64,000 nt of DNA, taken from the NCBI RefSeq assembly GCF_000745315.1, contig NZ_JQNQ01000001.1:3968001-4032000 (forward strand). Direction: 5' to 3'. The position numbers and the translations under genes are program-made. Shown one piece after another: positions 1 to 8,211 of this stretch; the stretch's first letter is position 1; each line of letters starts with the position of its first letter. The notes under the pieces were generated by a model that did not search any database, had not been told where the DNA came from, and saw nothing but the letters and a program-made list of their open reading frames with translations. Source of the DNA: Salegentibacter sp. Hel_I_6 (GTDB taxonomy: Bacteria; Bacteroidota; Bacteroidia; Flavobacteriales; Flavobacteriaceae).

Positions 1-39
1 GCGCTCTCTGAGATCTTTGATCTGCTCAGTTGTGATCAT
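1..39 (-). CDS. prfB: Peptide chain release factor 2, N-terminus only (partial)
   Basis: Only the first 13 codons are in the window, read leftward from an ATG at 37-39: MITTEQIKDLRER. This matches the usual RF2 opening, a short helix ending in Lys-Asp/Ala-x-x-Arg-Glu-Arg. RF2 recognises UAA and UGA stop codons. The gene is divergent from the metalloprotease at 137. The call rests on a very short peptide, so it is tentative. Whether the programmed frameshift of prfB is present cannot be seen here. Confidence 0.55.
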   Translation of the reverse strand, partial: MITTEQIKDLRER

Positions 40-136
40 ATCTAAATTTTATAAGGTAAAAATAGAATTTAAGACTACGACGGGAAAGTATTTAACGATA
101 TTTTTATAGTTTTAGACTTCCTATAAAATCACGTAA

Positions 137-2557
137 ATGAAGCATTTTTTACTTATTTTCCTGTTAGTCAGTTTCTCAGTTCCTGGAATGGCACAATTTC
201 TTTCTGAAAAAGAAAATCTTAAAGAATATGAAGGCTTTTTTAATTTTCATTATAATGAAGATAAAGATGAAATTTACCTTGAAGTTGATAAGCTGGAAAG
301 TGAATTTTTATATGTGCATGCCTTAACCAGCGGACTTGGTTCTAATGATATTGGATTAGATCGTGGGCAGTTAGGAAATGAAGCTATTGTAAAATTTCAG
401 AAAGCGGGGAATAAGTTATTATTGGTGCAACCCAATCAGAGATACAGAGCAGAAACCGAGAATGAATTAGAGAAACGAAGCGTGGAGCAGGCTTTTGCAA
501 AATCGGTTATCTATGGTTTCGAAATTAAGGAAGAAAAAGATACAGTTTACGTAATTGATTTTACGCCTTTTTTAATGGAGGATGCGCATGATGTGACCGG
601 CCGACTTAAAAAAGGAGAATATGGAACCTATAAACTCGATAAATCTAAAAGTGCACTTTCCTTAGAACGCACAAAAGCATTTCCCGAAAATGTAGAATTT
701 GAAGCTCTGCTTACCTTTGAAGGCGAACCTAAGGGAAGAACGCTGCAAAGTGTAGCGCCAGACGCTAAAAAGCTTAGTGTTATTCAGCATCATTCTTTTG
801 TGAAATTACCCGATGATAATTACGAAAAACGACTTTTCGATCCCCGCAGCGGTGCGATCTCCATTTCTTATTTAGACTATTCTACTCCGGTTTACGAACC
901 TATAGAAAAGAAATTCGCTATTCGTCATCGTTTAAAAAAGAAAAATTCCAAAGCCGAAATTAGTGAAGCCGAAGAGCCAATTGTTTATTATTTAGATCCC
1001 GGTACGCCAGAACCGGTAAAGTCGGCTTTATTGGAAGGAGCGCGGTGGTGGAATGTAGCTTTTGAAGAAATTGGTTATAAAGATGCTTTCCAGGTGCAAA
1101 TGCTACCCGAAGATGCTGATCCTTTAGATACGCGTTATAATATGATACAATGGGTTCATCGTTCTACCCGCGGGTGGAGTTATGGTGCAAGTGTGGTAGA
1201 CCCCAGAACCGGAGAGATCATTAAAGGTCACGTGAGTTTAGGAAGTTTAAGAATACGCCAGGATTTTATGATCGCTCAGGCTTTACTGAATAAACCTTTT
1301 GCTGAAAATGATAAAAATCACGAAAAAATGATGGAAATGGCCGTAGCCAGAATTCGACAGCTATCGGCCCACGAAATTGGCCATACTATTGGTTTTGCTC
1401 ATAATTTTGCTGCAAGTGTAAACGATAACGCCTCGGTAATGGATTATCCGCATCCGCAATTCAGTTTAGAAAATGACGAAATAAGTATTGCAAATGCTTA
1501 CGATACCGGAATAGGGGAATGGGATAAAGTAACTGTTAAATATTCTTATGCTGATATACCTGAGAATACCTCAGAAAGAGAATTTCTAAATTCGGTTTTG
1601 GAACAAGCGCAAGAGGCCGGTCACCAATTTATTTCAGATTCAGATGCCCGGGCACAGGGCGGTGCTCATATAAACGCACATCTTTGGGATAATGGTAAAA
1701 ACGCAACTGAAGAATTGGATGAAATTTTAAAAATTAGAAAAAAAGGTATTGAGAATTTTTCGGTAGATAATATTAGAACTAACGAGCCTTATTCGGTGTT
1801 GGAGGATGTTTTTGTGCCTCTATATTTTTTACATCGCTACCAGGTTGAATCGGCGGTAAAAATCATCGGTGGACTCGATTATAATTATGCTGTTAAAGGT
1901 GGAAAGGATAAAATTTGGGAAAGCGCAACTTCAAAAATGCAGGAAAACACGTTAAATGCGATTTTGAAAACTTTAGATGCAGAAGTTATTGCAATTCCGC
2001 AGGAAAAACTGGAATTATTTCCGCCACGAGCTTTTGGTTACAATCGCAGCCGCGAATCTTTTAAAGGCAATACCGGCGTAGCTTTTGATGCGCTTGGGGC
2101 ACCGGTGACTTCAGCAAATTTATCACTTTCCTTATTATTGCATCCAGAAAGAATGGCTAGATTGGTTCAGCAAAAATCTTTAGATAAGAAACAGTTGGGG
2201 CCGGAAGATGTTTTGAAGGAATTAATAAGTAATACCATAAAAAAGTCGCATCGTGACGATTATTTAAATGAAGTGCAGGAAGCGGTAAACTATGAGGTCC
2301 TGCTGCAGTTGATAAAATTAGCCGAAAATGAATCGGCTACGGCAAAAGTAGCAGCGATTGCCAATGCGCAAATTGATGAATTAAAAAATTGGTTAAGTAA
2401 TAAGGATGGAGTTTTCTATCAACAAATGCTTAGAGAAATTGAAAATTACAGGGAAAATCCCAGCGAGTATAAAACCAAATTAAATGTTCCCGAAATCCCC
2501 GATGGAAGTCCTATTGGAAGTTTTAGGTGTGAGGGAATGGATTATTTTAGAAATTAA
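137..2557 (+). CDS. Secreted zinc-dependent metalloprotease (DUF5117/DUF4953 type)
   Basis: 806-residue exported protein. Residues 1-20 form a Sec signal peptide ending in GMAQ. The zinc site HEIGHTIGFAH is at residues 412-422, giving three His ligands and the catalytic Glu, and a Met-turn (SVMDY, Met435) follows; together these mark a metzincin. Length and motif spacing fit the Bacteroidota family annotated as DUF5118-DUF5117-DUF4953 metalloproteases, whose natural substrates are not known. It probably acts in the periplasm or at the cell surface. There is no C-terminal type IX sorting domain that I can recognise. The gene is divergent from prfB and followed after 47 bp by threonine aldolase. 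The start is the first ATG in frame with the signal peptide. Confidence 0.85.
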   Translation: MKHFLLIFLLVSFSVPGMAQFLSEKENLKEYEGFFNFHYNEDKDEIYLEVDKLESEFLYVHALTSGLGSNDIGLDRGQLGNEAIVKFQKAGNKLLLVQPNQRYRAETENELEKRSVEQAFAKSVIYGFEIKEEKDTVYVIDFTPFLMEDAHDVTGRLKKGEYGTYKLDKSKSALSLERTKAFPENVEFEALLTFEGEPKGRTLQSVAPDAKKLSVIQHHSFVKLPDDNYEKRLFDPRSGAISISYLDYSTPVYEPIEKKFAIRHRLKKKNSKAEISEAEEPIVYYLDPGTPEPVKSALLEGARWWNVAFEEIGYKDAFQVQMLPEDADPLDTRYNMIQWVHRSTRGWSYGASVVDPRTGEIIKGHVSLGSLRIRQDFMIAQALLNKPFAENDKNHEKMMEMAVARIRQLSAHEIGHTIGFAHNFAASVNDNASVMDYPHPQFSLENDEISIANAYDTGIGEWDKVTVKYSYADIPENTSEREFLNSVLEQAQEAGHQFISDSDARAQGGAHINAHLWDNGKNATEELDEILKIRKKGIENFSVDNIRTNEPYSVLEDVFVPLYFLHRYQVESAVKIIGGLDYNYAVKGGKDKIWESATSKMQENTLNAILKTLDAEVIAIPQEKLELFPPRAFGYNRSRESFKGNTGVAFDALGAPVTSANLSLSLLLHPERMARLVQQKSLDKKQLGPEDVLKELISNTIKKSHRDDYLNEVQEAVNYEVLLQLIKLAENESATAKVAAIANAQIDELKNWLSNKDGVFYQQMLREIENYRENPSEYKTKLNVPEIPDGSPIGSFRCEGMDYFRN

Positions 2558-2562
2558 TTAAA

Positions 2563-2594
2563 TAAAATAGATTTCCGTCTACACGGAAATGACA
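2563..2594. repeat. Half palindromic intergenic repeat
   Basis: A short hairpin, ATTTCCGT (2571-2578) with ACGGAAAT (2583-2590) around a CTAC loop, then GAC. It resembles one arm of the two-armed intergenic palindromes seen elsewhere in the window; the partner arm is absent. It fills the gap between the metalloprotease and threonine aldolase genes and could also act as a weak terminator. Confidence 0.4.
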
Positions 2595-2604
2595 AAATGT
2601 ATTT

Positions 2605-3633
2605 ATGAAAGAAATAGATTTAAGAAGTGATACAGTAACCCGCCCAACAAGCGGAATGTTAAAAGCAATAATGGGCGCCGAAGTTGGTGATGATGTTTAT
2701 AAAGAAGATCCTAGCGTAAACGCCTTAGAAGAAAAACTTGCAAAGATGTTCGGGAAGGATGAAGCTTTATTTTTTCCTACCGGCAGCATGGCTAACCAGG
2801 CCGCAATAAAATTGCATACACAACCTGCCGAGCAGCTTATTTGTGATAAATGGGCACACGTTTATAATTACGAAGGTGGTGGCGCTTCTTTTAATAGTGG
2901 GGTTTCCTGCAAGTTGGTAGATGGCGATCGCGGAATGATTACCGCGGCCCAGGTTGAAGAAAATATAAATCCGCCAGACTTTTATCACAGTCCGTTAACG
3001 AGTTTAGTGTGTTTGGAAAATACTACCAATAAAGGTGGAGGTGCTTGCTATGATCTGAAAGAAATCAAGAAAATAAGAAAGGTTTGCAATACTCATAAAT
3101 TAGGTTTGCATTTGGACGGGGCAAGGCTTTTTAATGCTTTGGTTGCTAAAAATGAAGATCCCAAAGAATACGGGAAATTATTTGATACTATTTCGGTTTG
3201 TCTTTCTAAAGGACTGGGAATCCCAATGGGTTCTGTACTTATTGGCGATAAGAAATTGATGAAAAACGCCATTCGAATTCGGAAAGTTTTAGGAGGCGGA
3301 ATGCGCCAGGTTGGTTTTATGGCCGCAGCCGGAATTTATGCTTTAGATAACCACGTAGAGCGTTTAGCCGAAGATCACAAAAGAGCAACTGATATAGCTG
3401 AAACTTTAGAAGCCGCCAGTTATGTAGGTGAAGTAGAGAAGGTAGAAACCAATATCATTATTTTTTACCTCAAGAATGCTTCAGATGAAGCTGCATTTAT
3501 GAAAAATCTTCAGAAGGAAAATATTAGAATAAGTAATATGGGGCAGGGCAAATTGAGGATTGTTACGCATTTAGATTATACTGAAGAAATGCACCAGAAA
3601 TTCCTGAAAGTGCTGCGAGAGATTAAATTGTAA
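2605..3633 (+). CDS. ltaE: Low-specificity L-threonine aldolase
   Basis: 342 residues of the PLP-dependent beta-eliminating lyase/threonine aldolase family. It cleaves L-threonine or L-allo-threonine to glycine and acetaldehyde in the cytoplasm. The N-terminus IDLRSDTVTRPT is the family signature; HLDGARLFNA (about residues 170-180) carries the PLP-binding Asp; the Schiff-base lysine is K202 in LSKGLG. A glycine-rich GGGMRQVG follows. Length is normal for the family (about 340). It starts 47 bp after the metalloprotease and may be co-transcribed with it, though a repeat hairpin lies between. Confidence 0.92.
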   Translation: MKEIDLRSDTVTRPTSGMLKAIMGAEVGDDVYKEDPSVNALEEKLAKMFGKDEALFFPTGSMANQAAIKLHTQPAEQLICDKWAHVYNYEGGGASFNSGVSCKLVDGDRGMITAAQVEENINPPDFYHSPLTSLVCLENTTNKGGGACYDLKEIKKIRKVCNTHKLGLHLDGARLFNALVAKNEDPKEYGKLFDTISVCLSKGLGIPMGSVLIGDKKLMKNAIRIRKVLGGGMRQVGFMAAAGIYALDNHVERLAEDHKRATDIAETLEAASYVGEVEKVETNIIIFYLKNASDEAAFMKNLQKENIRISNMGQGKLRIVTHLDYTEEMHQKFLKVLREIKL

Positions 3634-3725
3634 GACAATTAGAAAAGTTTAACCTAAGCTTATAAAGTATTTAATATGATTCGGGAATTGAATTTCATAA
3701 TTTTCAAAACACCAAAAATTGAATT

Positions 3726-4241
3726 ATGAAAAACGTATTGCCAAGAAAAGAAGTACCAAGATTAAGAGTAGAAACCACAAGCGGAATGTAATGGGATTTG
3801 CGCGACCAGAAACCAGAGAATTTTACTATGGTTATTTTTTATCGCGGACTGCATTGCCCGGTATGTAAATCTTATCTGGAGGAACTAAATGAAAAAATAG
3901 AAAAATTTCAGGACAAAGGGATTAATGTAATTTGTATAAGCTCAAATAATCAAGGCCTGGCCGAAAAGACCATAAAAGACTGGAAGATAAATAATCTTAC
4001 CATAGGTTTTGATTTTACGAAAGAAGATGCTCGTAAATGGGATTTATATATTTCTGAAGGAATTAATGATAAGGAGCCAGAAGCCTTTTTTGAACCTGGA
4101 TTATTTCTTATAAAACCTGATAATACACTTTATGCGGCTTCTATTCAAACGATGGCTTTTGCAAGACCAAAATTTGATGAGTTGCTAAAAGCCATAGATT
4201 TTGTTCTAGATAAAGAATATCCTGCAAGGGGAGAAGCATAA
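3726..4241 (+). pseudogene. AhpC/TSA peroxiredoxin-like protein, interrupted by an in-frame TAA
   Basis: The natural start is ATG 3726 (MKNVLPRKEVPRLRVETTSG). Codon 22 is TAA (3789-3791), and the same frame stays open to the stop at 4239-4241. The downstream part (about 147 residues from a TTG at 3798) holds the thioredoxin-fold core, FYRGLHCPVC with a CxxC, and the usual beta-alpha pattern of peroxiredoxin-like proteins. Related proteins keep a residue before WDL at this point, so one base change (for example GAA to TAA) explains the break. It may be dead, restarted at TTG 3798 without its first strand, or a sequencing error. A strong terminator follows. Confidence 0.7.
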
Positions 4242-4245
4242 AGAG

Positions 4246-4283
4246 AAAACCTCACAGCTTTCTAAAAAACTGTGAGGTTTTTT
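4246..4283 (+). terminator. Rho-independent terminator after the peroxiredoxin-like gene
   Basis: Perfect 12-bp stem AAAACCTCACAG (4246-4257) with CTGTGAGGTTTT (4270-4281), followed by a T run. It lies between the convergent peroxiredoxin-like and ybaB genes and probably ends both. Confidence 0.85.
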
Positions 4284-4331
4284 AATTTAAGTCTAATTCC
4301 TAAGTCATTTCAGGATTCAGTTGATTAAATG

Positions 4332-4655
4332 CTATTTAAATTGATCTAAACCGGGAATATCTGGCATGCCGTCTTTTGCCACGGCAGCAAGTTCAGTCTC
4401 ATTGATATCTGAAGCTCTGCTAATTGCTTTGTTTAGGGTTAAAACCAAATAATCTTCCAGTTGCTCCTTATCCTCCATTAATTCATCAGCAACGCTAATA
4501 TTTTTAATTTCACGTGTAGCGCTAATGGTTACTTTTAGAAGTCCGTCACTGGATTTTTGCTCTATAGTTACCGTTTTAAGTCGCTCTTTAGTTTCTTCAA
4601 CTTTTTGTTGGGTTTCTTTGATTTTATTCATCATACCCATCATATCTCCAAACAT
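4332..4655 (-). CDS. YbaB/EbfC family nucleoid-associated protein
   Basis: 107 residues. A Met-rich start (MFGDMMGMMNKIKETQQKVEETKERL) leads into a helical region, followed by the conserved beta core in which a short Asp-Gly turn and DGLLKVTISA can be read, then the helix DYLVLTLNKAISRA. This is the layout of YbaB/EbfC, a small dimeric DNA-binding protein that coats the nucleoid. The C-terminus ends in a Gly/Pro-rich tail (MPDIPGLDQFK), as in the family. In many bacteria it sits beside dnaX and recR, but not here. It is divergent from the oligopeptidase gene with only about 60 bp between starts, so their promoters overlap. Confidence 0.88.
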   Translation of the reverse strand: MFGDMMGMMNKIKETQQKVEETKERLKTVTIEQKSSDGLLKVTISATREIKNISVADELMEDKEQLEDYLVLTLNKAISRASDINETELAAVAKDGMPDIPGLDQFK

Positions 4656-4718
4656 AGTCTCTTTTTTTAAATTTTGGTAAATACAAAATTACTAAATTAC
4701 GGGATTAATCTTGTTAAT

Positions 4719-6845
4719 ATGAAGAGACTATTATGTATTTTACTGGGAAGCATTACCTTTGCAAGCGCTCAAAATAATGCAGATTTGAAAAAAGAAATTT
4801 TACCGCCAAAAGCGAAGAAAATAGAGAAAAGCCTGGAGTTTCATGGAGATGTGAGAATAGATAATTATTACTGGATGAACAATAGGGAAGATCCTGAAGT
4901 AATAGATTATTTAAACCTTGAAAATGAATATAATGAGCAAATAACCGCCCATACCAAAGATTTTCAGCAAGGCTTATTTGAGGAAATGAAGGGCCGAATT
5001 AAAGAGGATGATGAATCGGTGCCTTATAAATTAAACGATTATTGGTATTTAACCCGATTTGAAACCGGAAAGGATTATCCAATTTATTCCAGAAAAAAAC
5101 GGGAACTTGATGCTGCTGAAGAGTTGCTTTTTGATGTTAACGAAATGGCAGAAGGCTTTGAATATTATAGCCTTGGAGGCTTAAACGTTAGCCCGGATAA
5201 TAAAATGGTAGCTTTTGGGGTAGATACTTTAAGCCGAAGAAAATATACTATTCAAATTAAAAACCTGGAAACAGGCGAAATTTATCCTGATAAAATAGAA
5301 AATGCAACCGGTGGCTCTACCTGGGCGGCAGATAATAAAACATTGTTCTATACCAAAAAAGATGATCAAACACTTCGTTCTTATAGGATTTATAAACATA
5401 TTTTAGGGACAGATTCAGCTGAAGATGAACTGGTTTTTGAAGAAGAGGATGAGACCTTTAATACTTACGTTTATAAATCGAAGTCGAAAGAATATATCAT
5501 AATTGGTAGCCATAGTACGCTAACTACTGAATACCGAATTTTAAAAGCCGATGATCCAACAGGCGAATTTCAGGTTTTCCAACCCAGGGAACGTGGTTTA
5601 GAATATAGTATAGCACATTTTGAAAATCATTTTTATGTAATGACCAATATAGATGGTGCTACAAATTTTAAGTTGATGAAAACTCCGGTTGAAAATACAT
5701 CTAAGGAGAATTGGGTAGATGTAATTCCACACAGGGAGGATTATTTGCTTGAGGATATAGATATTTTTAAAAAATACCTTGTGGTAAGTGAACGCCATAA
5801 TGGATTGAATAAAATAAAGGTGATTCGCTGGGATGATTCAGAAGAATATTACATTCCTTTTGATAATGAAACCTATACCGCATTTACGTCTATAAACCCT
5901 TCTTTTGATACCGATATTTTAAGGTTTACTTATAATTCTATGACTACGCCAACTTCGGTTGTAGACTTTAATATGGAAACCCGTGAAAAGACGGTTTTAA
6001 AAGAGCAGGAAGTTTTAGATGAAAAATTTGATAAAAGTAATTACCTGTCAGAAAGAATTTGGGCTACTGCTAAAGATGGGACAAAAATTCCAGTGAGTCT
6101 GGTTTATAGAAAAGATACTAAATTAGATGGAAATAGTCCACTTTTGCAATATGCCTATGGTTCTTATGGTTCAACTATAGATCCTTATTTTTCCAGTGTG
6201 AGGCTAAGTTTGTTAGATCGTGGTTTTATTTATGCAATCGCGCACATTCGAGGTGGGGAATACCTTGGCCGTAATTGGTATGAAGATGGAAAACTTTTCA
6301 ATAAAATGAATACGTTTACCGATTATATTGATGTATCAGAATATTTAATCCAGGAAAAATATACTTCCGCAGCACATCTTTACGCCATGGGCGGTTCAGC
6401 CGGAGGCTTATTAATGGGCGCAATTATGAATATGGCACCACAACTTTATAATGGAGTAATTGCTGCTGTTCCTTTTGTTGATGTAGTGACTACAATGTTA
6501 GATGATAGTATTCCCTTAACCACTGGAGAATATGATGAATGGGGGAATCCTAACAATAAGGATTACTACGAATATATGAAGCAATATTCACCCTATGACA
6601 ATGTGGTGGAGCAGGATTACCCTAACACTCTGGTTACAACAGGCTTGCATGATTCTCAGGTTCAATATTGGGAACCGGCAAAATGGGTGGCTAAATTAAG
6701 AGAATTAAAAACTGATAATAATAAATTATTGTTCAATACCAACATGGATGCCGGGCACGGCGGTGCATCAGGACGTTTTGAAGCTCTAAAGGAAGTAGCT
6801 GAAGAATATGCGTTTTTACTGGATTTAGAAGGAATTGACCGCTAA
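4719..6845 (+). CDS. ptrB: Secreted oligopeptidase B-like S9 peptidase
   Basis: 708 residues from the chosen start. Residues 1-18 (MKRLLCILLGSITFASAQ) are a signal peptide, so ATG 4719 is preferred over an upstream in-frame TTG at 4674. The N-terminal half is the beta-propeller gate (SPDNKMVAFGVD and similar blades); the C-terminal half is the alpha/beta hydrolase. The catalytic triad reads Ser560 in GGSAGG, Asp645 in TGLHDSQV and His680 in DAGHGG. Oligopeptidase B cleaves short peptides after basic residues, but substrate preference cannot be read from sequence. Periplasmic location is inferred. The 3' end seems to carry a promoter for the next gene. Confidence 0.88.
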   Translation: MKRLLCILLGSITFASAQNNADLKKEILPPKAKKIEKSLEFHGDVRIDNYYWMNNREDPEVIDYLNLENEYNEQITAHTKDFQQGLFEEMKGRIKEDDESVPYKLNDYWYLTRFETGKDYPIYSRKKRELDAAEELLFDVNEMAEGFEYYSLGGLNVSPDNKMVAFGVDTLSRRKYTIQIKNLETGEIYPDKIENATGGSTWAADNKTLFYTKKDDQTLRSYRIYKHILGTDSAEDELVFEEEDETFNTYVYKSKSKEYIIIGSHSTLTTEYRILKADDPTGEFQVFQPRERGLEYSIAHFENHFYVMTNIDGATNFKLMKTPVENTSKENWVDVIPHREDYLLEDIDIFKKYLVVSERHNGLNKIKVIRWDDSEEYYIPFDNETYTAFTSINPSFDTDILRFTYNSMTTPTSVVDFNMETREKTVLKEQEVLDEKFDKSNYLSERIWATAKDGTKIPVSLVYRKDTKLDGNSPLLQYAYGSYGSTIDPYFSSVRLSLLDRGFIYAIAHIRGGEYLGRNWYEDGKLFNKMNTFTDYIDVSEYLIQEKYTSAAHLYAMGGSAGGLLMGAIMNMAPQLYNGVIAAVPFVDVVTTMLDDSIPLTTGEYDEWGNPNNKDYYEYMKQYSPYDNVVEQDYPNTLVTTGLHDSQVQYWEPAKWVAKLRELKTDNNKLLFNTNMDAGHGGASGRFEALKEVAEEYAFLLDLEGIDR

Positions 6846-6868
6846 GTCAAAAAATTGCCTTAAATTTG
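6835..6868 (+). promoter_or_regulatory. Predicted promoter for the capA-like gene
   Basis: TTG at 6835-6837, 23-bp spacer, then TAAATTTG at 6861-6868. This fits the Bacteroidota -33/-7 pattern. It overlaps the last codons of the oligopeptidase gene and predicts an untranslated leader of about 150 nt before ATG 7023. Confidence 0.45.
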
Positions 6869-7022
6869 GACGGTTTTACTATCGAGTTTTTTGATTAGTA
6901 AAATCAGCCGGGACAGGTTTCCCAGGCAATTTTAGATAATGATTTTTGTTTTATCTGAATATTTTAAGCTCATAAAAATGGGCAAAATCTTTTAACCCAA
7001 ATTTTGTAAAGAACTTCGATTT

Positions 7023-8063
7023 ATGAAAGAAGATTTGCAAGTATACGATAACGTATTGCAACTTATTGGCAATACGCCTTTGATACAACTTAACAAAATA
7101 ACCCAGGGATTTGATGGGGAATTCTTCGCCAAAGTAGAAGCCTTTAATCCGGGACATTCGGCTAAAGACCGTATTGCACTCTATATTATTGAAGAAGCCG
7201 AAAGAAAAGGTATTCTTAAACCAGGCAGTACAATTATAGAAACGACATCGGGTAATACTGGTTTTAGTATTGCTATGGTTAGTGTAATTAAAGGATATGA
7301 ATGCATTCTTGCGGTTAGCTCCAAAGCTTCTACCGATAAAATAGATATGCTTAAAACAATGGGTGCCAAGGTTTATGTATGCCCGGCACATGTCTCAGCA
7401 GATGATCCCAGGTCTTATTACGAAGTAGCTAAAAGACTACATTCAGAAACTAAAGGTTCGGTTTATATCAATCAATATTTTAATGATTTAAATATTGATG
7501 CGCACTTTAATTCTACTGGTCCAGAAATTTGGAAACAAACCGAAGGAGAAATAACACACCTTATAGCTTGTAGTGGAACCGGTGGAACAATATCCGGAAC
7601 TGCAAGGTTTTTAAAGGAAAAGAATCCGAAAATAAAAGTAATTGGGGTAGATGCCTACGGCTCAGTTTTAAAGAAATACCACGAAACTAAAGAGTTTGAT
7701 TCTGGGGAGATTTATCCTTATAGAATAGAAGGTCTTGGTAAAAACCTTATTCCTTCAGCCACAGATTTTGAAATTATAGATCGTTTTATCAAAGTTAGTG
7801 ATGAGGATAGCGCTCACACGGCAAGAGAACTCGCTAAAACCGAAGGTTTATTTGTAGGGTATACCAGTGGTGCTGCTACCCAGGCAATAAAACAACTTGC
7901 GGAAGAAGGAGAATTTAACGAGCATAGCAAGGTGGTTATCATTTTCCCTGATCATGGTTCCAGGTATATGGGAAAAGTATTTAGTGATAACTGGATGGAA
8001 GAACAAGGTTTCTTTGATACAAAAAATGAAGTAGAGGCACAGCCCATAGAATTTATAAAATAG
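7023..8063 (+). CDS. capA: PLP-dependent cystathionine-beta-synthase-like enzyme, probable cysteate synthase (CapA-like)
   Basis: 346 residues, fold type II PLP enzyme of the cysteine synthase/CBS group. The PLP lysine is K48 in NPGHSAKDRI; SGNTG at 76-80 binds substrate; a glycine-rich phosphate loop (CSGTGGTISG) follows near residue 185. No CBS regulatory domains. On motif alone it could be a cysteine or cystathionine synthase. The context points further: the next gene is an alpha-oxoamine synthase, and in Capnocytophaga CBS-like CapA makes cysteate from O-phosphoserine and sulfite for the sulfonolipid capnine, while CapB condenses it with an acyl group. The pairing is seen; the substrate is inferred. 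A terminator separates the two genes. Confidence 0.75.
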   Translation: MKEDLQVYDNVLQLIGNTPLIQLNKITQGFDGEFFAKVEAFNPGHSAKDRIALYIIEEAERKGILKPGSTIIETTSGNTGFSIAMVSVIKGYECILAVSSKASTDKIDMLKTMGAKVYVCPAHVSADDPRSYYEVAKRLHSETKGSVYINQYFNDLNIDAHFNSTGPEIWKQTEGEITHLIACSGTGGTISGTARFLKEKNPKIKVIGVDAYGSVLKKYHETKEFDSGEIYPYRIEGLGKNLIPSATDFEIIDRFIKVSDEDSAHTARELAKTEGLFVGYTSGAATQAIKQLAEEGEFNEHSKVVIIFPDHGSRYMGKVFSDNWMEEQGFFDTKNEVEAQPIEFIK

Positions 8064-8099
8064 TTGCTAATTGAAATCTATTCAGAAAATAAAATAAGT

Positions 8100-8132
8100 A
8101 AAAGCATCCCCTGTAAGGATGCTTTTCTTTTA
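8100..8132 (+). terminator. Terminator between capA-like and capB-like genes
   Basis: Stem AAAAGCATCC (8100-8109) with GGATGCTTTT (8117-8126) and a following T-rich tract. It implies that capA and capB are transcribed from separate promoters. Confidence 0.75.
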
Positions 8133-8156
8133 TTTGAATTTGCTGAAAAAAATAAC

Positions 8157-8189
8157 TTTGTGCAATTGAGCCAATTTTAAGTATTTTTG
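8157..8189 (+). promoter_or_regulatory. Predicted promoter for the capB-like gene
   Basis: TTTG at 8157-8160, 21-bp spacer, TATTTTTG at 8182-8189. A close match to the Bacteroidota consensus. It predicts transcription start near 8195 and a leader of about 17 nt. Confidence 0.6.
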
Positions 8190-8211
8190 CGGCTCGACTA
8201 AAAAATGATCG

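Noticed and set aside
6951..7391. A 146-codon minus-strand frame over the capA-like start
   Set aside because: It overlaps the 5' end of a well-supported gene, with no recognisable domain or signal.
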